NCBI RefSeq assembly: GCF_012034175.1
Contig: NZ_JAATEJ010000015.1
Location: 124,001-188,000 of the forward strand
DNA length: 64,000 nt
Source: Actinacidiphila epipremni
GTDB taxonomy: Bacteria > Actinomycetota > Actinomycetes > Streptomycetales > Streptomycetaceae
Reading direction: 5' to 3'
The position numbers and the translations under genes were made by a program. Shown here piece by piece: positions 1 through 8,491 of this stretch; within the stretch, counting starts at the first letter, position 1, and every line of letters starts with the position of its first letter. Under the pieces are notes generated by a model. That model worked only from the letters and a program-made list of their open reading frames with translations. It was not told the origin of the DNA and searched no databases.

Positions 1-1
1 G

Positions 2-433
2 CTGGGGCTGCCGCGGTTCGGGGTGGTGCTGCCCTTCACCGTCTTCGCCGTCCTGGCGCTCGGCGCGTACACCTCGGCCTTCATCTGCGAGGCGGTGCGG
101 GCCGGCATCAACACCGTGCCGACCGGGCAGGGCGAGGCCGCCCGCAGCCTCGGCATGAGCTTCCGGCAGACGCTGTCGCTGGTGGTGCTGCCGCAGGCGG
201 CCCGCTCGGTGATCTCGCCGATCGGCTCCACGCTCATCGCGCTGGCCAAGAACTCCGCCATCGCCGGGTCCTTCTCCGTCACCGAGCTGCTGGGCACGTA
301 CAAGCCGCTGGGCGAACGGGGCTTCAGCGTCATCTGGAGCTTCGTGTGGATCGCGGTCGGCTATCTGATCGTCACCCTCGCGCTCGCCGGCATCTTCGGC
401 CTGCTGGAGCGCCGCTTCGGGGTCCCGCGATGA
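2..433 (+). CDS. gluC: Glutamate-type amino-acid ABC transporter permease, 5' truncated
   Basis: This is the last 144 codons of an inner-membrane permease; the start lies before the window. It carries the EAA loop that docks the ATPase (EAARSLGMSFRQTLSLVV), followed by the conserved VLPQA and the AKNSAI segment of polar amino-acid permeases (HisM/GlnP family). The stop overlaps the ATG of the next permease (ATGA), so the two are translationally coupled and probably form the heterodimeric channel of one importer. The binding protein and ATPase genes should lie upstream, outside the window. The GluC assignment rests on the partner, which resembles GluD; the substrate is inferred. Confidence 0.85.
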   Translation: MGLPRFGVVLPFTVFAVLALGAYTSAFICEAVRAGINTVPTGQGEAARSLGMSFRQTLSLVVLPQAARSVISPIGSTLIALAKNSAIAGSFSVTELLGTYKPLGERGFSVIWSFVWIAVGYLIVTLALAGIFGLLERRFGVPR

Positions 434-1284
434 CCGCCGGCACCGAGAGCGCCAGCGCCCTCTACGACATCCCCGGCCCGCGCGCCCTGGCCCGGCACCG
501 GCGCTACGCCTGGATCACCGGGGCGCTGCTGCTCGCCGCGGCCGGCTTCGTCGTCTACAAGCTCGTCGACACCGGGCAGTTCTCGGTCGTCAAATGGCGG
601 CCCTTCGCGTACAAGGGCATCCAGCGGCTGCTGCTGACCGGCCTCGCCAACACGCTCAAGGCGTTCGGCTGGGCGGCGCTGGCCTCGCTGGTCTTCGGGG
701 TGGTCTTCGCCGCCGGGCGGCTCAGCGACCACCGGGCGGTGCGCTGGGCGAGCGGGCTGGTGGTGGAGTTCTTCCGGGCCATGCCGCTGCTGGTGATGAT
801 CTTCTTCATCTTCATCGCGCTGCGCCTCGACCCCATGCTCTCCCTGGTCATCGGCCTGACCCTCTACAACGGCTCGGTGCTCGCCGAGGTCTTCCGCTCC
901 GGCGTCAACGCGGTGCCGCGCGGCCAGCGCGAGGCCGGCTACGCGCTGGGCATGCGCAAGACGCAGGTCATGACGTACGTGCTGGTGCCGCAGGCCGCCA
1001 GGTCCATGCTGCCGGCGATCGTCAGCCAGCTCGTCGTCGCCCTCAAGGACACCTCGCTGGGCTACCTCATCACCTACCAGGAATTCCTCTACTCCGGGAA
1101 GCTCATCGCCACCAACCTCGACTACGACCTGCCGTTCATCCCGGTGGTGATGGTCATCGCGCCGGTCTACATCGGCATGTGCATGCTGCTGTCGTGGTGC
1201 GCGGGCCGGCTCGCCCGGCTGGAGCGGCGCAGCCCCCGGTCGAAGGCGGTGCCGGTGCGCACCGAGCTGCCGCAGGAGATCTGA
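430..1284 (+). CDS. gluD: Glutamate-type amino-acid ABC transporter permease
   Basis: A 284-residue second permease of the same importer. The ATG at 430 is chosen because it overlaps the upstream stop; an in-frame upstream extension to 346 would bury the partner gene. The N-terminus (YDIPGPRALARHRR) is typical of actinobacterial GluD, followed by a first membrane helix, a long external loop and a five-helix permease core. The EAA motif is REAGYALGMRKTQVMTYV near residues 170-190, with ALKDTSL behind it. Known members import glutamate with GluABC. The tail is Arg-rich and cytoplasmic. Nothing downstream continues the transporter; the next gene is transketolase after a repeat-containing spacer. 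Confidence 0.85.
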   Translation: MTAGTESASALYDIPGPRALARHRRYAWITGALLLAAAGFVVYKLVDTGQFSVVKWRPFAYKGIQRLLLTGLANTLKAFGWAALASLVFGVVFAAGRLSDHRAVRWASGLVVEFFRAMPLLVMIFFIFIALRLDPMLSLVIGLTLYNGSVLAEVFRSGVNAVPRGQREAGYALGMRKTQVMTYVLVPQAARSMLPAIVSQLVVALKDTSLGYLITYQEFLYSGKLIATNLDYDLPFIPVVMVIAPVYIGMCMLLSWCAGRLARLERRSPRSKAVPVRTELPQEI

Positions 1285-1342
1285 GGCCGGAGATCCGAGG
1301 CCGGGATCCGAGGCCGGGATCCGAGGCCGGGATCCGAGGCCG
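1283..1342. repeat. Four-copy 13-bp direct repeat downstream of gluD
   Basis: The unit GAGGCCGGGATCC occurs about four and a half times in a row, the first copy with one extra base (GAGGCCGGAGATCC). It begins in the gluD stop codon and fills the first part of the 145-bp spacer before transketolase. It is too short and direct to act as a hairpin terminator. Slippage expansion of a spacer is the simplest explanation. Confidence 0.7.
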
Positions 1343-1429
1343 CACGGGCACCGGCCCGGTTTGTCCGGCTCCGTGCCGGGCAGCCGCACCGCAGGGACGG
1401 ACCGACCCCGCGAGGAGGACGACGGCGCC

Positions 1430-3304
1430 ATGAACGACACCATCACCCACAGCCCGGTACGCAGCGACACCGAGATCGCCGAACTCGGCCAGCAGCTGCG
1501 CGTCGACTCGGTACGGGCGGCCAAGGCCGCCGGCTCCGGCCACCCCACCTCCTCCATGTCGGCCGCCGACATCATGGCCGTCCTGCTCGCCCGGCACCTG
1601 CGCTACGACTTCCGGCACCCGGAGCTGCCCGGCAACGACCACCTGATCCTCTCCAAGGGCCACGCCTCCCCGCTGCTGTACTCCGCCTACAAGGCCGCCG
1701 GCGCCATCAGTGACGACGAGCTGCTGACCTTCCGCAAGCGCGGCAGCCGCCTGGAGGGCCACCCCACCCCCCGGCTGCCGTGGGTCGACGTCGCCACCGG
1801 CTCGCTCGGCCAGGGCCTGCCCATCGGCGTCGGCGTGGCGCTCGCCGGCGCCCGGCTCGACCACCTGCCGTACCGCACCTGGGTGCTGTGCGGCGACAGC
1901 GAGATGGCCGAGGGCTCGGTGTGGGAGGCCATGGAGGCCGCCGGCGCCGAGCACCTGGACCACCTCACGCTGATCGTCGACGTCAACCGGCTCGGCCAGC
2001 GCGGACCCACCCGGCACGGCTGGGACCTCGACGCGTACGCCCGCCGCATCCGCGCCTTCGGCTGGCACACCGTCGAGATCGACGGCCACGACGTCGCCGC
2101 CATCGACCAGGCGATGACCGAGGCCCGCAGCCACCAGGGCGCCCCCACCGCGATCATCGCCCGCACCCGCAAGGGCCGCGGGGTCGCCGCCGTCGAGGAC
2201 AAGGAGGGCAAGCACGGCAAGCCGGTTGCCGACCCCGACGACGCGATCCGGGAACTCGGCGGCGAACGCCACCTGCGGGTCGAGGTCCAGGCCCCGCCCG
2301 AGGCCGAGCAGCCCGCCCGCGGCGGCGGCGACCCGCACACCGCGCTGCCCCGCTACGCCACCGGCGGCGACCCGGTCGCCACCCGCACCGCCTTCGGTGA
2401 GACCCTCGCCGCCCTCGGCTCGCTGCACGACGACGTCGTCGTACTGGACGGCGAGGTCGGCGACTCCACCAAGGCGCAGCTGTTCGCCGACGCCCACCCC
2501 GAGCGCTACTTCGAGTGCTACATCGCCGAGCAGCAGCTCATCGGCGCCGCCGTCGGCTTCGGCGTGTGCGGCTTCACGCCCTTCGCCGCCACCTTCGCCG
2601 CCTTCCTCACCCGCGCCCACGACTTCCTGCGGATGGCCGCCGTCAGCCGCTCGCGCATCAACGTCGTCGGCACCCACGCCGGCGTCGCGATCGGCGAGGA
2701 CGGCCCCTCCCAGATGGCGCTGGAGGACCTCGCGATGATGCGCTCGGTCCACGGCAGCACCGTGCTCTACCCGTGCGACGCCAACCAGGCCGTGCAGCTG
2801 CTCACCGCCATGCCCGACCGGCCCGGCATCAGCTACCTGCGCGCCACCCGCGGCAACACCCCGGTGATCTACGGCCCCGGCGACGCCTTCCCGGTCGGCG
2901 GCAGCAAGGTGCTGCGCTCCCACCCCGACGACCAGGTGACCCTCATCGGCGCCGGCGTCACCGTCCACGAGGCGCTGGCCGCCGCCGACCAGCTCGTCGC
3001 CGACGGCATCCGCGCCCGGGTGCTGGACCTCTACTCCGTCAAGCCGGTCGACACCCAGGCGCTGCGCACCGCCGCCGAGGCCACCGGCCGGTTCGTCATC
3101 GCCGAGGACCACCACCCCGAGGGGGGCCTGGCCGACGCGGTCATGGAGTCCTTCGGCAACGGCTACCCCGCCCCGCGCCACACCCGGCTCGCCGTGCACA
3201 CCATGCCCGGCTCCGCCACGCCCGCCGAGCAGCTCGCCGACGCCGGGATCGACGCCTCCTCCATCGCGCAGGCCGCCCGCACCCTCGTCGAGGTCGGACG
3301 GTGA
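1430..3304 (+). CDS. tkt: Transketolase
   Basis: A 624-residue cytoplasmic thiamine-diphosphate enzyme that moves two-carbon units between ketose and aldose phosphates in the non-oxidative pentose phosphate pathway. The ATG at 1430 follows a GAGGAGG-type ribosome site at about 1412. Visible are the N-terminal SGHPTSSMS motif, the ThDP-binding GDSEMAEGSVWEAMEAA stretch, the central pyrimidine domain with EQQLIGAAVGF, and THAGVAIGEDGPSQM. A short low-complexity linker (about residues 290-310) joins the two halves. Length is slightly below the usual 660-700, the difference lying in that linker. It stands alone here; a second transketolase elsewhere in the genome would be usual for this group. 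Confidence 0.93.
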   Translation: MNDTITHSPVRSDTEIAELGQQLRVDSVRAAKAAGSGHPTSSMSAADIMAVLLARHLRYDFRHPELPGNDHLILSKGHASPLLYSAYKAAGAISDDELLTFRKRGSRLEGHPTPRLPWVDVATGSLGQGLPIGVGVALAGARLDHLPYRTWVLCGDSEMAEGSVWEAMEAAGAEHLDHLTLIVDVNRLGQRGPTRHGWDLDAYARRIRAFGWHTVEIDGHDVAAIDQAMTEARSHQGAPTAIIARTRKGRGVAAVEDKEGKHGKPVADPDDAIRELGGERHLRVEVQAPPEAEQPARGGGDPHTALPRYATGGDPVATRTAFGETLAALGSLHDDVVVLDGEVGDSTKAQLFADAHPERYFECYIAEQQLIGAAVGFGVCGFTPFAATFAAFLTRAHDFLRMAAVSRSRINVVGTHAGVAIGEDGPSQMALEDLAMMRSVHGSTVLYPCDANQAVQLLTAMPDRPGISYLRATRGNTPVIYGPGDAFPVGGSKVLRSHPDDQVTLIGAGVTVHEALAAADQLVADGIRARVLDLYSVKPVDTQALRTAAEATGRFVIAEDHHPEGGLADAVMESFGNGYPAPRHTRLAVHTMPGSATPAEQLADAGIDASSIAQAARTLVEVGR

Positions 3305-3354
3305 CGCGGGCGACGCGCACATGACGTGAAGGCGTCACCCGGGCGTCCCGCCCA

Positions 3355-3383
3355 TTGACACCGCATGCCGCGGCCCCGAACCT
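3355..3383 (+). promoter_or_regulatory. Putative promoter of the SGNH lipase gene
   Basis: TTGACA at 3355-3360, a 17-bp spacer, then GAACCT at 3378-3383. The -35 is perfect and the -10 weak. A dyad TCGACG-TCAG-CGTCGA (3387-3402) follows in the leader and could be an operator. Position, 37 bp before the lipase ATG, fits. Confidence 0.4.
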
Positions 3384-3419
3384 TGATCGACGTCAGCGTC
3401 GACGCAGGGGAGGGGCCGC

Positions 3420-4400
3420 ATGGCGGCGATATTCGGCAGGGGCGGGAACGGCACCGGGCGGACGGCCGCAAGGCCCGCGGGAAAACGCCGGGGCGGCCGT
3501 ACGGCAGGTCTGGGCGCCGCGGCGATCGGCGGGGCACTCGCCCTCACCGCCGCCGCCGTCAGCCCCGCCGCGGCCCACGGCGGCCCGCACCACCCGGCCC
3601 CGCAGCACGGCAGGCCCGCCGTCCACTACGTGGCCCTCGGCGACTCCTACACCTCGGGCCCCGGCATCCCCACCCAGGTCGACGCCAACTGCACCCGCTC
3701 CGACCACAACTACCCCTCGCTGGTGGCCGCCGCCGGCCGCTTCGCGCGCTTCACCGACGTCAGCTGCGGCGGCGCCACCACCGCCCAGATTTGGCAGGCC
3801 CAGGGCACCAACGGCCCGCAGCTGTCCGCCGTCACCCGCGACACCACCCTGGTCACCCTGCAGATCGGCGGCAACGACATCGGCTTCGGCTCGATCATCG
3901 CCACCTGCGCGGGCCTGAGCGTCCAGGACCCGGCCGGCGACCCCTGCAAGGAGCACTACGCCCCGCGCGGCAGCCTCGACCAGCTCACCGTCAACATCGT
4001 CCAGGCCGCCCCCAAGGTCGCCCAGGTGCTGCGGGCCGTGCACCGCCAGGCGCCGAAGGCCCGCGTCGTCGTGGTCGGCTACCCCGACCTGCTGCCCGAC
4101 CGCGGCCCCGGCTGCTTCCCGGCCGTGCCCTTCGCCGCCGGCGACGTGCCGTACCTGCGCAGCACCGAGAAGAACCTCAACACCATGCTGCGGGTCGAGG
4201 CGCTGCTGGGCGGCGCCGAGTACGTCGACACCTACGGGCCCACCGTGGGCCGCGACATGTGCCAGGCGCCCGGCGTCCGCTGGATCGAGCCGCTGGTGCC
4301 GGCCGCGCCCGCCGCCCCCGCCCACCCCAACGCGAGCGGCGAGCAGGCCATGGCCACCGCCGTCGCCGCCCGGGTCCTCGGGCCCGGAAAGCGTCGCTGA
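3420..4400 (+). CDS. Secreted SGNH/GDSL lipase or esterase
   Basis: A 326-residue exported hydrolase. The N-terminus is Arg/Lys-rich (GKRRGGRTAG), followed by a hydrophobic stretch ending in an AAHG-type cleavage region near residue 55, a likely Tat or Sec signal. Block I is ALGDSYTSGPG with the catalytic serine, the block III sequence is GGNDIGF, and the C-terminal histidine is in HPNASGEQAMA. Paired cysteines (CTRSDHN, CGGATT, CAGL, CKEH, CFPA, CQAP) match the disulfide-rich Streptomyces lipase group. The ATG at 3420 has AGGGGAGG just upstream. Substrate cannot be read from sequence; short-chain esters or phospholipids are likely. Confidence 0.88.
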   Translation: MAAIFGRGGNGTGRTAARPAGKRRGGRTAGLGAAAIGGALALTAAAVSPAAAHGGPHHPAPQHGRPAVHYVALGDSYTSGPGIPTQVDANCTRSDHNYPSLVAAAGRFARFTDVSCGGATTAQIWQAQGTNGPQLSAVTRDTTLVTLQIGGNDIGFGSIIATCAGLSVQDPAGDPCKEHYAPRGSLDQLTVNIVQAAPKVAQVLRAVHRQAPKARVVVVGYPDLLPDRGPGCFPAVPFAAGDVPYLRSTEKNLNTMLRVEALLGGAEYVDTYGPTVGRDMCQAPGVRWIEPLVPAAPAAPAHPNASGEQAMATAVAARVLGPGKRR

Positions 4401-4448
4401 CCTGCCCCGCAGGTAAGGCGACCCTGACTCGCGGGCGCGCGCGGCGTC

Positions 4449-5216
4449 ATGGATCATCGACCCATGCCGGTCCTGATAGCCGCGTGCGCCTTCGCGATGA
4501 CCCTCGTCGGCGGCATCGTCGCCCACCGTATCGGGGACCGCCGCCACCTCGTCCTCGGACTCGCCGCCGGGCTGATGCTCGGCGTCGTCGGGTTTGACCT
4601 GCTGCCCGAGGCGCTGGAGACCCAGCCCCGCGAGGTCTTCGGGGTGCCGGCGGCCCTGCTGATGTTCGTCGCGGGCTTCCTCGCGCTGCACATCATCGAG
4701 CGCTCGGTGGCCATCCACCGCGCCCACGAGGGCGAGTACGCCCCGCACGCCCACGGCCACGGGCACGCCCACGACCCCGTCAAGGGCATCGGCATCACCG
4801 CGGCGGCGGCCCTCGTCGGCCACAGCGTCATGGACGGCTTCGCGATCGGCGCCGCCTTCCAGGCCGGCAGCACCGTCGGCATCGTCGTCGCCATCGCCGT
4901 CGTCTCGCACGACTTCGCGGACGGCTTCAACACGTACACCATCACCCGGATGTACGGGAACGGGCAGCGCCGCGCCCAGATGCTGCTCACCGCCGACGCC
5001 CTCGCGCCGGTCGCCGGCGCGGCCGTGACGCTCGCCTTCACCATCCCCGCCGGCGTCCTCGGCCTCTACCTGGGCTTCTTCGCCGGCTTCCTGCTCTACC
5101 TGGCGACCTCCGACATCCTCCCGGAGGCGCACAGCCCGCACCCGTCCAGCTCCACGCTGCTGTGCACCGTCGCCGGCGCCGGCATCATGTGGCTGGTGAT
5201 CGGTCTCGCTGACTGA
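4449..5216 (+). CDS. ZIP-family divalent metal transporter
   Basis: A 255-residue membrane protein with about eight helices. The His-rich cytoplasmic loop HAHGHGHAHD sits near residue 100, and the metal-binding helices carry HSVMDGFAIG and HDFADGFNT, the signature of ZIP transporters. These import zinc or related divalent ions. An alternative start is the ATG at 4464 (MPVLIAA); neither has a clear ribosome site. The 3' end overlaps the convergent gene at 5185 by 32 bp. The spacer from the lipase gene is only 48 bp, so cotranscription with it is possible. I see no convincing Zur box. Confidence 0.85.
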   Translation: MDHRPMPVLIAACAFAMTLVGGIVAHRIGDRRHLVLGLAAGLMLGVVGFDLLPEALETQPREVFGVPAALLMFVAGFLALHIIERSVAIHRAHEGEYAPHAHGHGHAHDPVKGIGITAAAALVGHSVMDGFAIGAAFQAGSTVGIVVAIAVVSHDFADGFNTYTITRMYGNGQRRAQMLLTADALAPVAGAAVTLAFTIPAGVLGLYLGFFAGFLLYLATSDILPEAHSPHPSSSTLLCTVAGAGIMWLVIGLAD

Positions 5217-5946
5217 GCTTCTTCGACGTCGCCGCCGCCTGCTTCGTCACGTCCGCGACCAGCTCGACGACGTCCGAGCCGTAGGCCTGGGAATTCACCA
5301 CCCGCAGCAGCAGGCAGAACGTCGCGTCCACCCCGTGTTTACGGGCCAGCCGGGTGTGGTGCCGGGACAGGTACCGGGCCGCGGCCTGGGTGGCGATGCC
5401 GCGCTGGCCGGAGAAGAGGAAGACCGGGCGGTCGTTGCCGGTGTCGCCGGCCGCCGCGAGCCGGGCCAGCAGCACGTACTCGACCGCGCCCTTCTCCAGC
5501 GGGTACGTCGTGCCGCCCACGGTGATCGCGCCCTGGTCGGGGCCGGGCGCGGGGTCGGTGTTGATCTCCACCCCCGGCAGCATCGAGCGCAGATGCGCCG
5601 CCAGCCGCAGGTTCTCCGCCGGGCCGCCGATGCAGAACTCGGTACGGGCGCCGAAGCCCTGCCAGGCCGTGTCGTGCGCCAGCACCTCCGCGTGCGCCCC
5701 GCACTCCTTGATCGCCGCGGCCAGCTCCAGCAGCGAGAACGCGTCGTGCCGGGCCACGCTCCACCCCCGCGAGCCCGGGTCGCGCGGCACCACCAGCAGG
5801 CACTCGGAGTCCGTGGGCAGGCCGAAGAAACGCTGCTTGCGGCGCAGCCGGCGCTGCCACAGATAGCTGCGGGCGAACCAGCCGGCCGCCACGCACACGG
5901 CGGCTGCCACCAGGGCCAGGACGAGATTGCGGAGGTCGTCGCTCAT
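5185..5946 (-). CDS. Membrane-anchored protein of unknown function
   Basis: A 253-residue protein I recognise only as a conserved Streptomyces type. An N-terminal helix (LVLALVAAAVCVAAGWFA, about residues 8-25) is followed by a basic segment (RRLRRKQ) and a soluble alpha/beta-like domain with an FLFSGQRG segment and a Lys/Thr-rich tail. The basic residues after the helix suggest the soluble domain is cytoplasmic. It converges on and overlaps the ZIP gene. No enzyme motif is evident. Nothing in the neighbourhood assigns a role. Confidence 0.75.
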   Translation of the reverse strand: MSDDLRNLVLALVAAAVCVAAGWFARSYLWQRRLRRKQRFFGLPTDSECLLVVPRDPGSRGWSVARHDAFSLLELAAAIKECGAHAEVLAHDTAWQGFGARTEFCIGGPAENLRLAAHLRSMLPGVEINTDPAPGPDQGAITVGGTTYPLEKGAVEYVLLARLAAAGDTGNDRPVFLFSGQRGIATQAAARYLSRHHTRLARKHGVDATFCLLLRVVNSQAYGSDVVELVADVTKQAAATSKKLSQRDRSPAT

Positions 5947-6068
5947 GGCGCGGCATCGTAGCGGTGTTCGAGCGGTGCCGACTACGGTGCGGACCGGGCG
6001 CTCGCGGGGCGCTCACCGGGTACGCGGCGGGTACGCGGCGGGCGCTCACCGGATGCCCACCGGGCGCT

Positions 6069-6099
6069 CGCCGGGCGCGGCAGGGGGCCGCGCCCGGCG
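6069..6099 (-). terminator. Intrinsic terminator of the marR-isochorismatase operon
   Basis: A perfect 13-bp stem (CGCCGGGCGCGGC on the plus strand, 6069-6081, with its complement at 6087-6099) and a 5-nt loop, starting 20 bp past the operon's last stop. There is no U-run, as is usual for terminators in this group. The surrounding spacer also holds several imperfect GGGCGCTC repeats. Confidence 0.7.
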
Positions 6100-6118
6100 C
6101 GAAAAGGGCGTGCGGGGA

Positions 6119-6676
6119 TCAGGCGGGCAGCAGCGCGAGGATGTCCTCGGTCGTGCCGGTCTCGCCGAGCCGCGGGAAGATCGTCGCGACCGCGCGCTCG
6201 TGCGCGGCGGCGTCGGTGTCGGTCACCGCGTCGACGGCCACCGTGACGTGGTAGCCGTGCTCGTAGGCGTCCCGGGCGGTGGACTCCACGCCGATGCTGG
6301 TGGAGATGCCGCACAGCACGATCTGGGTGACCCCGCGGCGGCGCAGCTCCATGTCCAGGCCGGTGCCGTAGAAGGCGCCCCACTGCTGCTTGGAGACGGT
6401 GATGTCGGACGGCTGCCGGTCCAGCTCGCCGACCAGGTCGGCCCAGCCCTCGGGGAAGTCCACGCTGCCGCCGGGGCCGCCGTCGGTACGGCCGGGCGCG
6501 ACACCGGTGACGTTCACCAGCACCACCGGCAGGCCCGCCGCGCGGAAGGCGGCGGCCAGCCGGGCGCTGCGCGCGACGACCTCGTCGGCCGGGTGGGCGG
6601 TCGGCAGCGCGACGATGCCGCGCTGGAGGTCGATGACGACCAGGGCGGTGCGGGGGTCGAGCGTGGTCGCGGTCAT
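6119..6676 (-). CDS. Isochorismatase-fold cysteine hydrolase homologue lacking the usual cysteine
   Basis: A 185-residue alpha/beta protein of the isochorismatase superfamily. The catalytic aspartate is in VVIDLQRG near residue 17, and the cis-peptide segment is LCGISTSIGVESTARDA. In amidase members (nicotinamidase, ureidoacrylate hydrolase) the nucleophilic cysteine sits in that segment as xVCVEx; here it is SIGVES, so glycine replaces it. Loss of that cysteine is known in true isochorismatases (PhzD, EntB), which do not need it. Function is therefore either isochorismatase-like vinyl ether hydrolysis or non-catalytic. Its ATG overlaps the MarR stop, so the regulator probably controls it. 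Confidence 0.82.
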   Translation of the reverse strand: MTATTLDPRTALVVIDLQRGIVALPTAHPADEVVARSARLAAAFRAAGLPVVLVNVTGVAPGRTDGGPGGSVDFPEGWADLVGELDRQPSDITVSKQQWGAFYGTGLDMELRRRGVTQIVLCGISTSIGVESTARDAYEHGYHVTVAVDAVTDTDAAAHERAVATIFPRLGETGTTEDILALLPA

Positions 6677-7140
6677 TGCGGGACATCTCCTGTGGGGTTG
6701 CCGTGCTGCGGGGACTGCGCCAGGCGGCGCAGCAGCGGGAGTACGCCGGCGAGCGCGCGGTGCTCGTCGGGGGTGAGCCGGGCCTCGATCGCCTCGGCCA
6801 GCCAGCCGCGGCGGGCCGCGCGCCCGGAGCCGAGCAGAGCGGCGCCGGAGGCGGACAGCGAGAAGACCACCTGGCGGCCGTCGGTGGGGTGCGGGGCGCG
6901 CACGACCAGGCCGCGCTCCTCCAGCGCGGCGAGCGTCGCCCGCATCGACTGCGGTCGCACCAGCTCGCGCCGGGCGAGCGCCGCGGTCGTCGCCGGGCCC
7001 TCGTGCCCGAGCCGCCCCATGACCGACTGCTGCGACGGCGTCAGCTCCGCCTCCGCAGAGGCCGCCCGCATCCGCCGCCCCAGCAGGGCGACCAGCGTGG
7101 CCAGCTCGTCCGCGGTGCGCGTACCGTCTGCCCTGCTCAC
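6673..7140 (-). CDS. MarR-family transcriptional regulator
   Basis: A 155-residue winged-helix regulator. I choose the GTG at 7140 (VSRADGTRTADELATL); a longer reading frame to 7341 would add 67 residues unlike any MarR and run through the operator. The recognition region is RRELVRPQSMRATLAALEE and the wing is RAPHPTDGRQVVFSLS, the classic DxRxxxxxLT-like pattern in variant form. MarR proteins bind as dimers to short palindromes and release on small aromatic ligands. The stop overlaps the isochorismatase-fold start (ATGA). Confidence 0.88.
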   Translation of the reverse strand: MSRADGTRTADELATLVALLGRRMRAASAEAELTPSQQSVMGRLGHEGPATTAALARRELVRPQSMRATLAALEERGLVVRAPHPTDGRQVVFSLSASGAALLGSGRAARRGWLAEAIEARLTPDEHRALAGVLPLLRRLAQSPQHGNPTGDVPQ

Positions 7141-7160
7141 GGCACCACCGTAGGAGTCCG

Positions 7161-7186
7161 GCAGGAAAACTTGCAAGTTTGCCTGC
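7161..7186 (-). promoter_or_regulatory. MarR operator: 26-bp near-perfect palindrome
   Basis: The plus-strand sequence GCAGG-A-AAACTTGCAAGTTT-G-CCTGC is symmetric except for one pair, with a perfect 14-bp AAACTTGCAAGTTT core. It lies 21 bp before the GTG of the marR gene. Size and position fit an autoregulatory MarR operator that overlaps the promoter. Confidence 0.65.
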
Positions 7187-7334
7187 CGATCCGGCCGCCG
7201 AGCGGGGGCCGCGGGACCGCGGGTGATCGGTCGCTGCCGGAAAACCGTCCGTAGCAGTGCCGTAACGCGCCGGGTGTCGAATGCCGGACGGGCAGCCGGT
7301 CGAGTGCCGGACGGGCAGCCGACGGAGGTCTGTG

Positions 7335-8489
7335 GTGACACCGGAATTCCTGTACTACTTCCGCTCCCTGCTGGCGGCGCTCGGCGACCGGCCCGGCCGG
7401 TACGCCCTGTGGGCCGCCCGCAACCCCGACGCGGCCCGCGCGTACGCCGCAGGGCACGAGGTCGTGCCCTGGCCCCTGGTGCGCACGATGCTCCGGGACC
7501 TCGCGGTGGCCGGCGGCGCGCCGGACGCGCCCGCCGGTGAGATCGCCCGGGCGCAGGCCCTGCACGAAGCGGCTGCCGCCGCTGCCGCGGCCCACCGCCC
7601 GCCTGCCCCCGCGGGGGAGCGCCGGCGCCCGGAGCCGGGCCCGGCGGGGGAGGGCGTCCCGCAGCCCCGGCGCGAGCCCGTGGCCGGGCCGCCGCCCGCC
7701 GCCGAGCCCGGGTCGGCCGTACGCAGGCCGCGGGGGGCGCGCTTCGCCGGGGCGCCCGTGGAGAGCGCCCCGCAGGTCGCCGAGCAGGCGGTACGGGCCG
7801 CGGCGCCGCGCGGGGCCCGGTTCGCCGGGGCGCCGACGAAGCCGGCCGGCAAGGGCCCGCGGCTCGACGTCGAGGCGGCGCAATCCGTGGCGCAGACCGC
7901 GCCCGCGCCGCGGGGAGCGCGGTTCGCCGGCGCGCCCCGGCGGGCGGCGCGGCCCGCGGTGCCGGCCGGCGATCCGCGGTGGGACGCCGAGGCGCGGGCG
8001 GAGGTGGCCGCGCTGTGGCGGCTGCGGCGGGCCGGCGACAGCGGCGGCGCCTACCTCGCGCTGAGCGCCGCCGCCGGCGGACCGGCCGAGCGGATCCCCT
8101 ACGTCGTACGGGAACTGGAGCGCACCGGGCTCACCGCGGACGTCGCGACGCTGCTGTGGGAGATCGCCGCGCTGCCGCCGCAGTCCGTCGCGCAGGCGGT
8201 CGCCGCGCTGGTCGCCGACGGCCGCGACGCGCAGGCCCGCACGCTGCTGCACCAGGCCGCCTCACGTGCCGCGGCCGAGGTCGCCGACGTCGCCGACCTG
8301 CTCGCGACCGCCGGCCGCGCCGCCGAGGCCGGTGAGCTGCTGGAGACGGTCGCCCGGGCCCGTACCGCCGACGCCGCGGCGGCCGTCGCCCGGGCCCGCC
8401 CGGGGCTGACCCAGCTGCTGCTCGCCGCCGCGGCCCGGGTCTCCGCCCCCTGCCACCGCAACCTCGCCGCGGCCCTCGCCCGCGCCTGA
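7335..8489 (+). CDS. Unknown protein with three PRGARFAGAP repeats
   Basis: A 384-residue protein I do not recognise. The start is the GTG at 7335, placed 6 bp after GGAGG (7324-7328); a GTG at 7332 is also possible. Residues about 1-75 form a folded-looking domain (VTPEFLYYFRSLLAAL). Residues about 80-215 are disordered, rich in Pro/Ala/Arg, and hold three copies of PRGARFAGAP at spacings of roughly 25-40 residues. The C-terminal 170 residues are Ala/Leu-rich helices. It could be a docking scaffold whose repeated short motif binds a partner. A DNA direct repeat (TGCCGGACGGGCAGCCG, two copies) precedes it. Confidence 0.75.
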   Translation: MTPEFLYYFRSLLAALGDRPGRYALWAARNPDAARAYAAGHEVVPWPLVRTMLRDLAVAGGAPDAPAGEIARAQALHEAAAAAAAAHRPPAPAGERRRPEPGPAGEGVPQPRREPVAGPPPAAEPGSAVRRPRGARFAGAPVESAPQVAEQAVRAAAPRGARFAGAPTKPAGKGPRLDVEAAQSVAQTAPAPRGARFAGAPRRAARPAVPAGDPRWDAEARAEVAALWRLRRAGDSGGAYLALSAAAGGPAERIPYVVRELERTGLTADVATLLWEIAALPPQSVAQAVAALVADGRDAQARTLLHQAASRAAAEVADVADLLATAGRAAEAGELLETVARARTADAAAAVARARPGLTQLLLAAAARVSAPCHRNLAAALARA

Positions 8490-8491
8490 GC

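Noticed and set aside
1154..3322. A 722-codon leftward open frame antisense to transketolase
   Set aside because: It is Gly/Val/Asp-rich shadow coding caused by high GC at third positions; transketolase motifs on the other strand are unmistakable.
4401..4448. Zur box before the ZIP transporter
   Set aside because: Only a short ACCTGC/GCAGGT dyad is present, which does not resemble known Zur sites.
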